Assembly: GCA_964020155.1 (NCBI GenBank) | Contig: OZ026556.1 | Location: forward strand, 1,642,501-1,706,500 | Source of the DNA: Chondrilla cf. caribensis | Lineage: Eukaryota; Porifera; Demospongiae; Chondrillida; Chondrillidae | Direction of reading: 5' to 3' | DNA length: 64,000 nucleotides | Part shown: piece after piece, positions 1-32,165 of the stretch | Layout: the number at the start of each line of letters is the position of its first letter | Numbering within the stretch: the first letter of the stretch is position 1 | The notes under the pieces: model-generated | Told to the model about the DNA's origin: nothing | Database searches by the model: none | What the model saw: only the letters and a program-made list of their open reading frames with translations | Made by a program: the position numbers and the translations under genes

Positions 1-1947
1 CAGTACACACACTGTATGGTCCTACAGTAGACACAGTGGTACACACACTGTATGGTCCTACAGTACACACACTGTATGGTCCTACAGTAGACACAGTGGT
101 ACACACACTGTATGGTCCTACAGTACACAGTGGTACACACACTGTATGGTCCTACAGTACACAGTGGTACACACACTGTATGGTCCTGCAGTATACACAG
201 TGGTACACACACTGTATGGTCCTACAGTACACACAGTGGTACACACACTGTATGGTCCTGCAGTACACACAGTGGTACACACACTGTATGGTCCTACAGT
301 ATACACAGTGGTACACACACTGTATGGTCCTACAGTACACACAGTGGTACACACACTGTATGGTCCTACAGTACACACACTGTATAGTCCTACAGTACAC
401 ACACTGTATGGTCCTACAGTACACACAGTGGTACACACACTGTATGGTCCTACAGTACACAGTGGTACACACACTGTATGGTCCTACAGTATACACAGTG
501 GTACACACACTGTATGGTCCTACAGTACACAGTGGTACACACACTGTATGGTCCTACAGTACACAGTAGTACACACACTGTATGGTCCTACAGTACACAG
601 TAGTACACACACTGTATGGTCCTGCAGTACACAGTGGTACACACACTGTATGGTCCTACAGTACACAGTGGTACACACACTGTATGGTCCTACAGTATAC
701 ACAGTGGTACACACACTGTATGGTCCTACAGTACACACAGTGGTACTCACACTGTATGGTCCTGCAGTACACAGTGCTACACACACTGTATGGTCCTACA
801 GTATACACAGTGGTACACACACTGTATGGTCCTACAGTACACACAGTGGTACACGCACTGTATGGTCCTACAGTATACACAGTGGTACACACACTGTATG
901 GTCCTACAGTACACACAGTGGTACACACACTGTATGGTCCTGCAGTACACAGTGGTACACACACTGTATGGTCCTACAGTATACACAGTGGTACACACAC
1001 TGTATGGTCCTGCAGTATACACAGTGGTACACACACTGTATGGTCCTACAGTACACACAGTGGTACACACACTGTATGGTCCTACAGTACACACAGTGGT
1101 ACACACACTGTATGGTCCTACAGTATACACAGTGGTACACACACTGTATGGTCCTGCAGTACACAGTGGTACACACACTGTATGGTCCTACAGTACACAG
1201 TGGTACACACACTGTATGGTCCTACAGTACACACAGTGGTACACACACTGTATGGTCCTACAGTACACACAGTGGTACACACACTGTATGGTCCTACAGT
1301 ATACACAGTGGTACACACACTGTATGGTCCTACAGTATACACAGCAGTACACACACTGTATGGTCCAACTGTACACAGTGGTACACACACTGTATGGTCC
1401 TACAGTACACAGTGGTACACACACTGTATGGTCCTACAGTACACACAGTGGTACACACACTGTATGGTCCTACAGTACACACAGTGGTACACACACTGTA
1501 TGGTCCTACAGTATACACAGTGGTACACACACTGTATGGTCCTACAGTATACACAGCAGTACACACACTGTATGGTCCTGCAGTACACAGCAGTACACAC
1601 ACTGTATGGTCCAACTGTACACAGCAGTACACACACTGTATGGTCCTACAGTACACAGTGGTACACACACTGTATGGTCCTACAGTACACAGTGGTACAC
1701 ACACTGTATGGTCCTACAGTACACACAGTGGTACACACACTGTATGGTCCTACAGTACACACAGTGGTACACACACTGTATGGTCCTACAGTATACACAG
1801 TGGTACACACACTGTATGGTCCTACAGTATACACAGCAGTACACACACTGTATGGTCCAACTGTACACAGCAGTACACACACTGTATGGTCCTACAGTAC
1901 ACACACTGTATGGTCCAACTGTATGCAGCAGTACACACACTGTATCA
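1..1947. repeat. 36/34/24-bp minisatellite array
   Basis: About 55 head-to-tail units fill the window start. The main unit is 36 bp (TACAGTACACACAGTGG then TACACACACTGTATGGTCC). A 34-bp variant lacks one AC, and a 24-bp variant lacks the CAGTGGTACAC part. Several frames stay open for hundreds of codons on both strands simply because the unit lacks stop codons, so these are not genes. From about 1330 onward a variant (GGTCCAACTGTACACAGCAG) recurs in a fixed order, which shows higher-order duplication. The array ends about 70 bp before the first visible myosin exon, so it is probably intronic. Confidence 0.95.
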
Positions 1948-2020
1948 TGAAAATAATGTTGTGTTTCAATCTTACTCACATTTTACGTTTGTAATAGTCT
2001 ATTTGCTGTATTATTTGTAG

Positions 2021-2805
2021 GTCTCCTATGATATCATTTCGCTGTTGAACAGTAATGCTGACACACTGGCGGACGATGTAGTGGCTATATTCAATGAAAA
2101 GGTTTGTGGGAGACAGTGTATGTATCACCATCCAATCATCAGTTCTTCCATCATTATCTACCAACTATCAAATCTTCCATCATCATCCACTAACTATCAC
2201 ATCTTCCATCACCATCCACCGACTGGCACATTTCCCATCACCATTCACCAACTGTCACATTTTCCATCACCATCCACCAGCCATCATCCCATTTGATCAC
2301 CATCAAACAATCATCATCCCTTCCATCACGTGTTGATGTATGTACATACATACATCAACACTTTGGATCTAACTATTACACATATCAATGTAATGGGTAT
2401 ATGTATGCATGTTTTCTGATGGATACATGTATTCATCCTTGGATTACCTGATTTCATGCAATGCTCACATTCTTCTATCTGGTGGCTGATCTCACCACAG
2501 GACTGCAAGTTTGGGTTCGCCACTCACTTGTTCTCTCACGAGCTCAACAAGGAATTGGTGGCTGGAACTGCTCAAGGACGGATGTGTCGTATCACTCCAC
2601 CCAGCATGCTGACCAAAGGGACCACGCCTGACAGTATGAAGGAGTCAACAACATTCATGCAAGATTTTCAGGTGATAAGAAATGCTAATGTCATTGCACC
2701 GCACAATCATTGTTCCACTGCATGGATGTGTACCACCAGTCATTGTAGTACACACATCTGACAGTATAGTAACTTACTCTATCTGCACTCTGTACAGTAA
2801 CTTGA

Positions 2806-2857
<52 letters not shown>

Positions 2858-2876
2858 CCTCCCTCCCTCCCTCCCT

Positions 2877-2925
<49 letters not shown>

Positions 2926-5900
2926 GTCAGATGTGCATATCAACCCAGGTTCTGTCTCATCTTGGCTCTGGAAGGACGCACTTCGTTCGCTGCATCAGAG
3001 CCAACAAAGAGCAGCGCCCGGGGGAATTCAATCGGGAGTATGTTGCTATGCAGCTCAAACAGCTCTCAATACTGGAGACATTGGACCAGTACATGAATGG
3101 CTTCTCGTCCATACACTCGTTTGATGAGTTCATTCATCGATACTGGGTCCTAGTACCTGAAGTGGTTTCCATGGCAAAGAGACCGCAAGAAATTTGCCGA
3201 GTAAGTTTAGCACAGTTTTGCCTCTTCAACCTTTCATCCTTTTTCTGTAAGTCATACAAGCAGAGGCAGATGGCAGAGGTTGCAGTATCTACATAAATAC
3301 AGTATTCATATACAGTACAGTACATAATGTACGTACGTATATATGCTGCGTATAGTACGTACGTACATCTGTGTGTACCTAATGCAAGCTATCCAGCATA
3401 ATGTTTGTATAATACGTACGTATGTATATACAGTTGGTACCTACCTATGTACGAATGTACATATGCATGTACGTACATAATGCTAGTTATTGTACATAAT
3501 GTTTGCTGAATATGTACGTACGTACATGTGTGCATAGGTACTGCTAGTTATCCAACATATTGTTTCCTCTGTGTTGTGTATGTGTTCTACATGTACTACG
3601 GTGAGAGTACGAAATATTACATACAGTCACATTATCAAACCGTACAGAAGAAATCATTTCTACAATGAGACTCAATTACTCAATGATTCTCGTGCGCAAT
3701 ACACAGATCTGAATAAAGATGGAGAATCATCCTTCAACATTTTTCCTCTCCGTTGCTCATTACAGAAAATATGAATTCGGACTTGTTTACTGTTTAGTGT
3801 TTCGGTTTAGCATTTACAATACTTAATACCTTATTAGGGATTGTTGCTCCATGTTGCCATGTGATCATTTTGCAAGGCTATCAACAACTCAGTTCATTTG
3901 AAGTGAACACAGATAGAGAACGTACAAACATATTTTATCTGTTGAAATGTACAATAATTCAATTGTTTTGTTATTGTTTGATGTTTGTCAATGTGACGAT
4001 ATTGTGATAATTCACAATATCACCCCGGGGTTGGTTCTTTCACAGCTGATCATGGAGAGTGTGGAGAAAATGGCCGACAGTATTGAGATGCCGGAAGAGA
4101 TGTGGGTCATTGGTAGAATGAAGGTCTTCATTAAGTGAGTGCATAAGTGCATTAATGTGGATGTCATTTTTTGTTGTAGTGTGTTCTCATGGATATGGCA
4201 CAGTTCGTTTTCGAAAAATATGACAGATTAATTAGTTTGGCGGATTAAGTAGACGTCCATTGCTATTTATTGCATATGTTGGTGTTGGGAAATTGTGGGA
4301 GATAAAATGTTCCGGTGGATAAAGTATTTGCAGATCAACGAGAGGTCAATGTATATGTTACATACCGTAAACGCTGGTTGTTAAGCGCCGTCGCTTATAG
4401 GTGTGGCAGCAAGGAAATAGGTGCTTAATAAAGAGCATGCGCTTAACAACTGTGCCAAATAATTATATCACTGTGAGGAAATGGCCTCTGGAGTTTCTCA
4501 AGTCCAAGAGTACAATCTATCCAGTATAGTCTGAGGTCATCACGTCTAAAAAGTCATCCGGACTCCTATCAATGGAGAGCAACTACTCATTGAGAAAAAG
4601 GAAGGCAACGAGAACGAGACTTCTCCTATTGCGTTGGCGCTTAATAAATGTACCCATAGTACAAGGGCAAAATAGGCAATTAACAGCGAGCAGCGCTTAA
4701 CAACCACCGTTCACGGTATGTAGTGATGTGACCTGGTGTACAGGCACCATCTCATACACATGTTGTCTTGTACATGTGACATTATGTGCAAGTGTTAACA
4801 CATATGGGTAGCCATATTGTTCAAGTGATATATGCTATATATTGGTATTGTGTACAGGTAATGGCACATACGTGTACGTATGTACAGTACATATGTAAAA
4901 TGTAACGTGATGTACAGTTATATACTCATTCGCTGTCCAGTCCGGTAACACCATGCATGATCAGTGTCTTTGTGCAAAATCGAAAGGTTGTACAGATGTA
5001 TGCATTTTAAACAAGTGGTGTGATTTGCACACACAGTGTTGAACTGGCTCAGTACATGGATGCAGTCAGAGCAGCCCGAAGGCAGAAGAGCGCTGTCTGT
5101 ATTCAGAAGTGGGCAAGAGGCTTCCTGGCTCGTAAGCACTGGACAGAGCTGAAGGTCTCCCTGCTCCAAGCGAGGAGGCAAAAGGAAATGTCGTTCTCAA
5201 AGGAGGGATCAGACATGAACCCGTACGAAGTACGTATGTAAACATTTATGTAAATTTCATCGCATTTGATTCTGTGGTTTTGCTGCTGCTTGTTGAATGG
5301 TTATCTAGTTACATACGATCATGCAATTTCCTGCACGATATATGCACATATTTATGTATCAGTTCACTTTTCATGTCTGTGTGGGGTGTAGCCTGCTTGT
5401 GCACAATGTAAGAGCAGTTGTTTACTATTTGTACACACCTTGTGTGTGTTACAGTCTTTGTGTGCTGTTTGTGCGCACCTTGTGTGTGTTGTAGTCTTTG
5501 TTTACTGATGGTAAGCACCTTGTGTGTCTTGTAATCTTTGTTTACTATTTGTTTGCACCTTGTGTGTGTTGTAGTCTTTGTTTACTGGTTGTATGCAAGT
5601 ACGGTACCTTGGTTTATGTGTGGCTTGTCTTTCTCAGTCCCTCCCCTGTAAGGTCCCTCAAGGCAGAAACTATACAATTGTGGGAAATCTGAGAGTCGGA
5701 TTCCCACAGTGGAGAGTGATGAAAAGTAGTTACCCAGGTCAGTAAACACTATGTTGGGCCGTTATCTTACAAAGTAATGAACTACAGTGTACTGTATGTG
5801 TACGAACTCATTACGCACTCATCAGATGTACGTACATGCAGTAAGAGATGTACAGCACGTACACACATGCATGCACATGAACACGTGCACATGCACACTC

Positions 5901-5950
5901 GCATGCAATAATTATTATACACACACACATGCACACACACACAGACACAT

Positions 5951-6027
<77 letters not shown>

Positions 6028-6714
6028 AACACACCTAGCTATATATCATGTATTTTTGTAATGTACGTACATACGTATGTGGAACTCATCCTCTCTATTT
6101 CCTGTTTGAGCAACGTATGTCTTCACAACGTTTGATGTTACCAATAGGTGTATTCTGTATTACGTTTAATGGTCTGTCATGTGCATATCATGTGACTCAT
6201 CTGAAACTTTTCATGTGTTAATCATGTGACTCACTAGAGAATTGTTTAGGGTCAACAAATCACTTTAACCGATATTAGTACGTATTATTACTCTGTTTTG
6301 TGTAGAGGGCAACTCGGGAAATCCCATCCTAACAGCCGGACTGCATGTGTTTGTGCGGGGGCGGTCCCATCAACGGGGCTTCCTGGTTATTGAACACGAG
6401 GGACAACAATATCACATCCCTCATTACTTCACGGAACTCAGAGTGAGTAGTGGAGTCAGTCCCCACTGTCCGTGTGTATGCAGCTCACACTGCACAACTC
6501 AGACTGAATATCGTACGTACGTATGTACAATATTGGTATGTACATTACATCCCATGTATACAGGATGTATGTACAGAAGGTACATTAAAAATGATTGTTT
6601 GCTCGCAGATTGTGCTATCTTGACAACGAGTGCATCCATTCCCTGCAGATCCCTCAAGGAAGTAACATGTCTGGAAACAGTCCTAGAGTTGGCAGCAAGA
6701 CCTCTGACCTTTGA
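2021..6714 (+). CDS. unconventional myosin heavy chain, 3' part (motor end, IQ motif, short tail)
   Basis: Partial gene; its 5' exons lie left of the window. Exons: 2021-2101, 2501-2671, 2931-3200, 4046-4134, 5037-5229, 5638-5737, 6306-6442, 6649-6714 (stop TGA 6712-6714). Together they give 368 residues in one consistent frame. Exon 1 resembles the motor segment after HYAGE (VSYDI...NADTLADDVVAIF). Exon 3 has the actin-binding/relay signature THFVRCIRANKEQRPGEFN followed by QLKQLSILETLDQYMNGF. Exon 4 has the converter end GRMKVFIK. Exon 5 carries one IQ motif (AVCIQKWARGFLARKHW) for a calmodulin-type light chain. The tail is only about 125 residues, with no MyTH4, FERM, SH3, PH or coiled coil that I can see. 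Family membership is certain. The class is not: the usual QLRYSG is QLKQLS here, and I could not place it in class I, III, V, VII, XVI or XIX. Confidence 0.88.
2163..2279. repeat. 29-bp degenerate minisatellite
   Basis: About four diverged copies of a unit like AACTATCACATCTTCCATCAC plus CATCCACC lie in the myosin intron between 2102 and 2500. Confidence 0.7.
2811..2923. repeat. (CT)n/(CCCT)n pyrimidine tract at a 3' splice site
   Basis: Uninterrupted CT repeats with a central CCCT block run almost into the acceptor CTCCTGTCAG that precedes the exon at 2931. The tract therefore serves as an oversized polypyrimidine tract for that myosin intron. Confidence 0.9.
4365..4716. mobile_element. TIR MITE with TA target site
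   Basis: The left end CCGTAAACGCTGGTTGTTAA is matched by the inverted right end (TTAACAACCACCGTTCACGG), giving TIRs of about 24 bp with few mismatches. TA dinucleotides flank both ends (4363-4364 and 4717-4718), as expected for Tc1/mariner-type mobilisation. There is no coding capacity inside. It lies in the myosin intron between 4134 and 5037. Confidence 0.8.
5430..5595. repeat. 40-bp minisatellite, about four copies
   Basis: The repeating unit is roughly CACCTTGTGTGTGTTGTAGT plus CTTTGTTTACTGTTTGTATG. It lies in a myosin intron just before the exon at 5638. Confidence 0.75.
5918..6033. repeat. (CA)n microsatellite
   Basis: A long CA run with a few ACAG/ATGC interruptions in the last large myosin intron. 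The apparent His/Thr-rich and Cys/Val-rich frames here are repeat artefacts. Confidence 0.95.
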
Positions 6715-7500
6715 CCTTTAACTCCCAAGCAGCTCCTAACCAACAGTGTCATCAGTACCTGTTACATTCACAGTAGAACCTTTTCTTGACATTTTTCCTG
6801 CACTTGATTGCTGCTGTATGCTACGTATTTACATGAACTTGTAGTAGACGCTGACACCAATATGCATGTGTGCACCTGTACACATGTATTTGTATATAAA
6901 ATTTCCAAATAATGCTACTAAACATACTGCACTTGAAACAAGAATACAATGGGAATCCGAAAGTTGATGCGTTTTCAAAAATTTGTTATATTATGTACAT
7001 GTGATATTGTGCTAATTAACCAAACTTATTGAATCTGCTCTTTTCAAGCCTTATCTGAGGCAATTGTAGCATTCCGATGAACAGCAGGCTGTAATTTTGT
7101 ATTAAATTTTCTCTAAAGTATGACAAACGCCAAAGGTCATTCTTAGTAACAATTTGATGATTTTATTGCACCATGTTGCAACACATGCATATGGCAATGA
7201 AGACATTGCTCCCTTTCTTTGACTGAATCTGTATTGTGTGCGTACATATATACCCCTGACATATAGGCCCACACATACGTATATTATACACACATACACC
7301 ATACATATGTATAATTATTATATAAAGTAGAATATTATAGTAAGACATGTGATACAGTATAACATAATTATGATAATATAAATATGTACATTTATATTGG
7401 TATAGATTATAGTTTTGGCTATAGCCAAGTATAATATAATATATACGTACGTACATACAGTATAAATTTGTTGGAATTATATATTAAGTACTGTACAAAT
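6715..7500. other. AT-rich region downstream of the myosin stop
   Basis: Contains no convincing reading frame. It probably holds the myosin 3' UTR in its first few hundred bases; AT-rich runs and TATAAAA/ATTAAA-like motifs occur, but no poly(A) signal can be chosen with confidence. It ends where the 188-bp satellite begins. Confidence 0.5.
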
Positions 7501-8938
7501 GTAGCTGGGGTTATGGGCCACCTATTGAGATGGGATTTATTCACAAATTAGTTCTCCTCCCCAGTTAGGTCTGTTTATGATATCAAGTTGACAGGCACCC
7601 TCCCCCATGAGCTATGCAAAAAGGTGCTTACAGCATTTTCTCTCCTATACTTTCCCATACATTGAAAAAATATTAAGCACCTCTGAATGTAGCTGGGGTT
7701 ACGGGCCACCTATTGAGATAGGAATTGTTTCAAATGTTAATTCCCATCCCTACCTAGGACTAGCTAAAATATCTAGTGGACACCCCCCCTCCCTCATGGG
7801 TTATGGAAAAATATGCTTATAGCGTATTCTCCCCTATACTTTACCACACATCGAAAAAATACTAAGCACCTCCAAATGTAGCTGGGGTTACAGGCCACCT
7901 ATTGAGATTGGAATTGTTTCACAAGTTAGTACGTGTCCCCAGCTAGACTTGTTTGAAATATCAAGTTGACACGCCCCTTCCCTCATGGGTTATGCAAAAA
8001 GGTGCTTATAGCGTATTCTGCCCTATACTTAACCACACATTGAAAAATACTAATCACCTATGAATGTACGTAGCTGGGGTTACGAGCCAGCTATTGAGAT
8101 GGGAATTGTTTCACAAGTTAGTACGTGTCCCCAGCTAGGTTCATTTGAAATATCGAGTGACATGCCCCCTCCCCCATGAGCTATGCAAAAAGGTGCTTAT
8201 AGTGTTTTCTCTCCTATACTTTCCCATACAGTGAAAAATATTAAGCACCTCTGGATGTAGCTGGGCTTACGAGCCACCTATTGAAATGAGAATTGTTTCA
8301 CAAATTAGCTCACGTCCCCAGCTAGATCTGCCTAAAAAATCAAGTTGACACACCCCCTCCACCATGAGCTATGCAAAAAGGTGCTTATAGTGTTTTCTCT
8401 CCTATACTTTCCTATACATTGAAAAATATTAAGCACCTCCAAATGTAGCTGGGGTTACGAGCCACCTATTGAGATGGGAATTGTTTCACAAGTTAGTACA
8501 TGTCCCCAGTTAGGTCTGGCTTAAATATCAAGTTGACACGCCCCCTCCCCCATGAGCTATGCAAAAAGGTGCTTGTAGTGTTTTCTCTCCTATACTTTCC
8601 TATACATTGAAGAATTACTAAGCACCTCTGAATGTAGCTGGGGTTACAGGCTACCTATTGAGATGAGAACTGTTCCACAAGTTACTTCTCATCCCGAGCT
8701 AGGTCTGGGTATAATATCAAGTTGACACGCCCCCTCCCCCATGAGCTATGCAAAAATGTGCTTATAGTGTTTTCTCCTATACTTTCCCATACATTGAAAA
8801 AATTAAGCACCTCCGAATGTAGCTGGGCTTATGAGCCACCTATTGAGATGGGAATTGTTTCACAAGTTAGTTCACATCCCCAGCTACATCTGGCTAAAAT
8901 ATCAAGTTGACATGCCCCCTCCCCCATGAGCTATGCCT
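7501..8938. repeat. 188-bp satellite array, about 7.6 copies
   Basis: The landmark GTAGCTGGG occurs at 7501, 7689, 7878, 8070, 8257, 8445, 8634 and 8819, a spacing of 187-192 bp. Each unit carries the landmarks TTGAGATGGGAATTGTTTCA, CCCCCTCCCCCATGAGCTAT and AAGGTGCTTATAG. Copies differ by point changes and small indels. The short frames inside are not conserved between units, so I see no gene. A diverged fragment of the same unit lies at about 52106-52210. Confidence 0.95.
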
Positions 8939-10210
<1,272 letters not shown>

Positions 10211-10499
10211 CTGTGTGCATGCCAGAATGAGTACAAACTACATGCATGGTACTATAACAAATCCAAACATACAGATGTACATTTAGTATGCATATGTACT
10301 GTATGTGTGTGAATGTATGCTTCTAAACATCATAACAAACCTGTAACCTAGGCAAATACACACTTTAAAGACATACAGCATAGGTATACTATAGTACAGT
10401 AAAATGTATGAAAAAATACAAAAGGGATATGGATGAAAAGTCGAAAATTTGTGCAAGACCTGCGGATCTTGAAGTGTGTATATACGTAGCAATTCTCAT

Positions 10500-17598
<7,099 letters not shown>

Positions 17599-18477
17599 AT
17601 GTCTTCCACTTACCCCGTCTGGATAGGTTCTCTTGCACCAGATGTCCAAGAGACTCATCTTTTGGAGACTTTCAATAGTTGTGGGCCGATAGCGTCTGTT
17701 AGAGTTATAAGGGATGGCAATGGAAGATCTAAAAAGTTCGGATTTATCAACTTCCATTCCCTGAGACAGGCGGAAATGGCGGCAGAATTTGGACAAAGAG
17801 CTCTTGTTAACGGACGTCAAGTTGTCGTCAAAGGACCACGAGAATTACAAAAGGATGGGCACTATAAATCTTCAATGGATTATAGGCCACTAACTGATTG
17901 TCTTTTCTTCATGGAAAAGGGAGGGTGTTCTAACAGAGATAGTGTGAGTGACCTGGATTTTATATCGAGTACAGGATGTTCTTGTGTACGAAATGCCAGT
18001 GTAGAGCCATAGACTCTATTTAGGCCCTATAGACCCTACACAGGAGTGATTCAACTCAGCCATTGGCAGTTTTGAAACCAGTGGGATTGTGAAACATATT
18101 ATGTAGTATTATTTGAAATGATTCATGCCAGTGATATCCCCATACACACGGGATTGCCAGCAGTAGACACTTTTACCCATATGTAGCTCTAAATGTTGGT
18201 GGTTACGTAGATGTCCAAAATGTTAGTGTCCAAAATGTTAGTGTCCAAAAGTACCTCGCCATTCCGTTCACATTGCCGGACCTTTACCCTGAATCCTCTG
18301 TTTTCAAATGGTCGCCATCTTGTTTGGGTCTGACCGTGTAAGACTAAGCTGCATACACCCGCCCCTACTTGTAATGTAAAGTGATGTATATTATGTGGTT
18401 CTGTAGCATGACTTAGGATGGACATGTCACTTTGTCTCACGCATGCCTAAATGTACGTGCATGCATACATGAACACA

Positions 18478-18540
<63 letters not shown>

Positions 18541-18817
18541 CTTGCAAACACACAGATACACGCACACACATGCATGCTCACAAACACACACATGCGCATG
18601 GTTAAGCACACATACACGCACACATTTATCTTCATATGCACCCTTGCTGTAGTGTCCATATCGGCACTGTAATGAGGCAAAGTATTCCCAAGGTGTCTGC
18701 CATAACTGGATGAAGAAAAAATGTAGCAATAAAAAGTGCCCACTCAAGCATCCTGGAAGTAGTGAGTTATGTGAATGTAATGCTGTATCGTATTCCAGTG
18801 GACCTGTTCCCTTCTGA
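17599..18817 (+). CDS. small RRM-CCCH-CCCH RNA-binding protein
   Basis: Two exons, 17599-17943 and 18653-18817 (stop TGA 18815-18817), 169 residues. Residues ~5-80 are an [13 protein letters not shown] (RNP2-like) and [10 protein letters not shown] (RNP1-like). Residues ~99-118 form a CCCH zinc finger C-x8-C-x5-C-x3-H ([20 protein letters not shown]), and the splice junction falls inside it. A second finger, C-x7-C-x4-C-x3-H ([18 protein letters not shown]), follows at ~131-148. The splice is supported because it restores the first finger exactly. This order (RRM first, two fingers after) differs from U2AF35 (CCCH-RRM-CCCH). I cannot name an orthologue. It should bind RNA; process unknown. 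It is divergent from FOXK and lies 1.5 kb upstream of MARF1 on the same strand. An internal GTGAGT at 18764 could be an alternative donor that avoids this stop. Confidence 0.8.
18478..18538. repeat. (CA)n microsatellite
   Basis: A pure CA run in the intron of the RRM-CCCH gene, with scattered CACACA motifs after it. Confidence 0.95.
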
Positions 18818-20346
18818 CGAAGGAAGTGAATACACTCAGGCCGCAGGTCTCCTTAGTGCAGTGTGAAATGACATTTATAAGAGTGTGAGGGAAATGTTCC
18901 CCTTGCTAGAGTATCACCCTTTTTTGCTGAAACTTTTGAAAGTTGTTCAATAATGTTTTTATCCTGGATATTAGAAAATAGAACCTGATCACAGCCAACT
19001 ACATGGGGTGATTATTCTGTGGTCAGTAGTGGCTGCATGACGTTTGTGATACATATATCAATTTTGACAGAAAAACTTCATACTTGGTATTCAGTGACCA
19101 GGTGTAGTTTGTGCCGTGGTAGAGTGGCTTTGTTGACTCTGTGGACTGCTCAGATTCAGTGGATTAGGGCAGAACGGGATAACCTGTAATGTGTACATTT
19201 AAATTCATTGAGCTATGGAGAAGTGCTTCAACTATTGAAACACCTAGCTGTGGAGGAGATACGAACATGACCCTGTATCAGTAACTCAGTGTTGATAGTC
19301 ACTTATCAACTCTGGGTTATTTTGGTGTTCTAAATTGCTCCATTTCTCACTACTTTTAAATGCGTATGTAGTGTATTTACAGTAGCTACTTATAGAGTGC
19401 CTGTAGTTCGACCTTCAAACTCCTGGACAACTGCCAGGTTAGCACTCCTCAGCAGGGGAACACTGCAACCTAGCACCTACAACCCTCACAGTTGGCACAC
19501 TGTTAGGGTGACACGTACTGCACACATGATACACATGTACCATAGTATATAGAGTGCTCTGTCAGCAATTGGCGGCATTGTTCTCTTGTAGAGGCTGGCC
19601 TGCCCAAACCCCACAAGCAGCAGGTTAGGACAGCACAGCACGTTAGAAGAAGGTCAAAGCAGGGGAAAATAGGGTCAAATGTTGTGGTGAGGTTATCTAT
19701 TGTGGCTTTGTTATGACTGTTGCTGTGTGTGCATTTCTCAGGATGTATTGCCATTGTCTTATGTACATTTTCTCTGCATTCCCATCGCCATTGTTAACAC
19801 AAGCGTGCATTCCTTACTCGTTGTTGATTCATGGTTTGGCAGTGGTCATGTTGGTATGTATTGCATGCAGCTACACATGTAGCATATATGTGTGTGCAAG
19901 GCAAAAGGTTGACACATCTCTTTAAGTCACCCAAAAACTTGTAAAGCAAGGAAATTTCAACACAAGTCATTTTATAATATCAAATCTATGTAATATAATG
20001 TTGCCACAGTAAGATATGTTTTGCTCCAATACCTGTACCTTTTAAGACTCTTATCTGCTTGGGAAACTGTGAGTGCTCAATCTCCTCTCACCCATTATGG
20101 CTGTTGACCAAGTACACATGTAGACTCCTTTCCCCGGCCTCGTGGGTTAGACCTACATGCATACCTGTACGTTCATATCTGTTTCATCCCAATGTGACTG
20201 GTGAGACTTACATGCGTATACTTAGTTGTGCAATACAGGATCTCTTCTCTCCTAATCACCTTACACTGAGGAATCTGAATATACTGTATGACTTTTTCTA
20301 ACTATTTTGTATTGCTAGCTAACGTGTCTTCTCCTTTGATGGATAG
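18818..20346. other. gap between the RRM-CCCH gene and MARF1
   Basis: No exon could be recognised. It should contain the 3' UTR of the upstream gene and any MARF1 promoter or non-coding first exon. The sequence just before the MARF1 ATG ends in TTTGATGGATAG, which reads as an acceptor-like AG and an in-frame stop. Confidence 0.5.

Positions 20347-32165
<11,819 letters not shown>

Noticed and set aside
1..1947. CRISPR-like regular repeats
   Set aside because: Units are directly adjacent with no unique spacers, and the DNA is from an animal.
36..2020. Open frames up to 624 codons on both strands at the window start
   Set aside because: They consist wholly of minisatellite units read in several frames at once, with no non-repeat protein sequence or splicing context.
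5782..6038. His/Thr-rich and Cys/Val-rich proteins (here and at all other CA/TG tracts)
   Set aside because: Dinucleotide repeats lacking stop codons; not coding.
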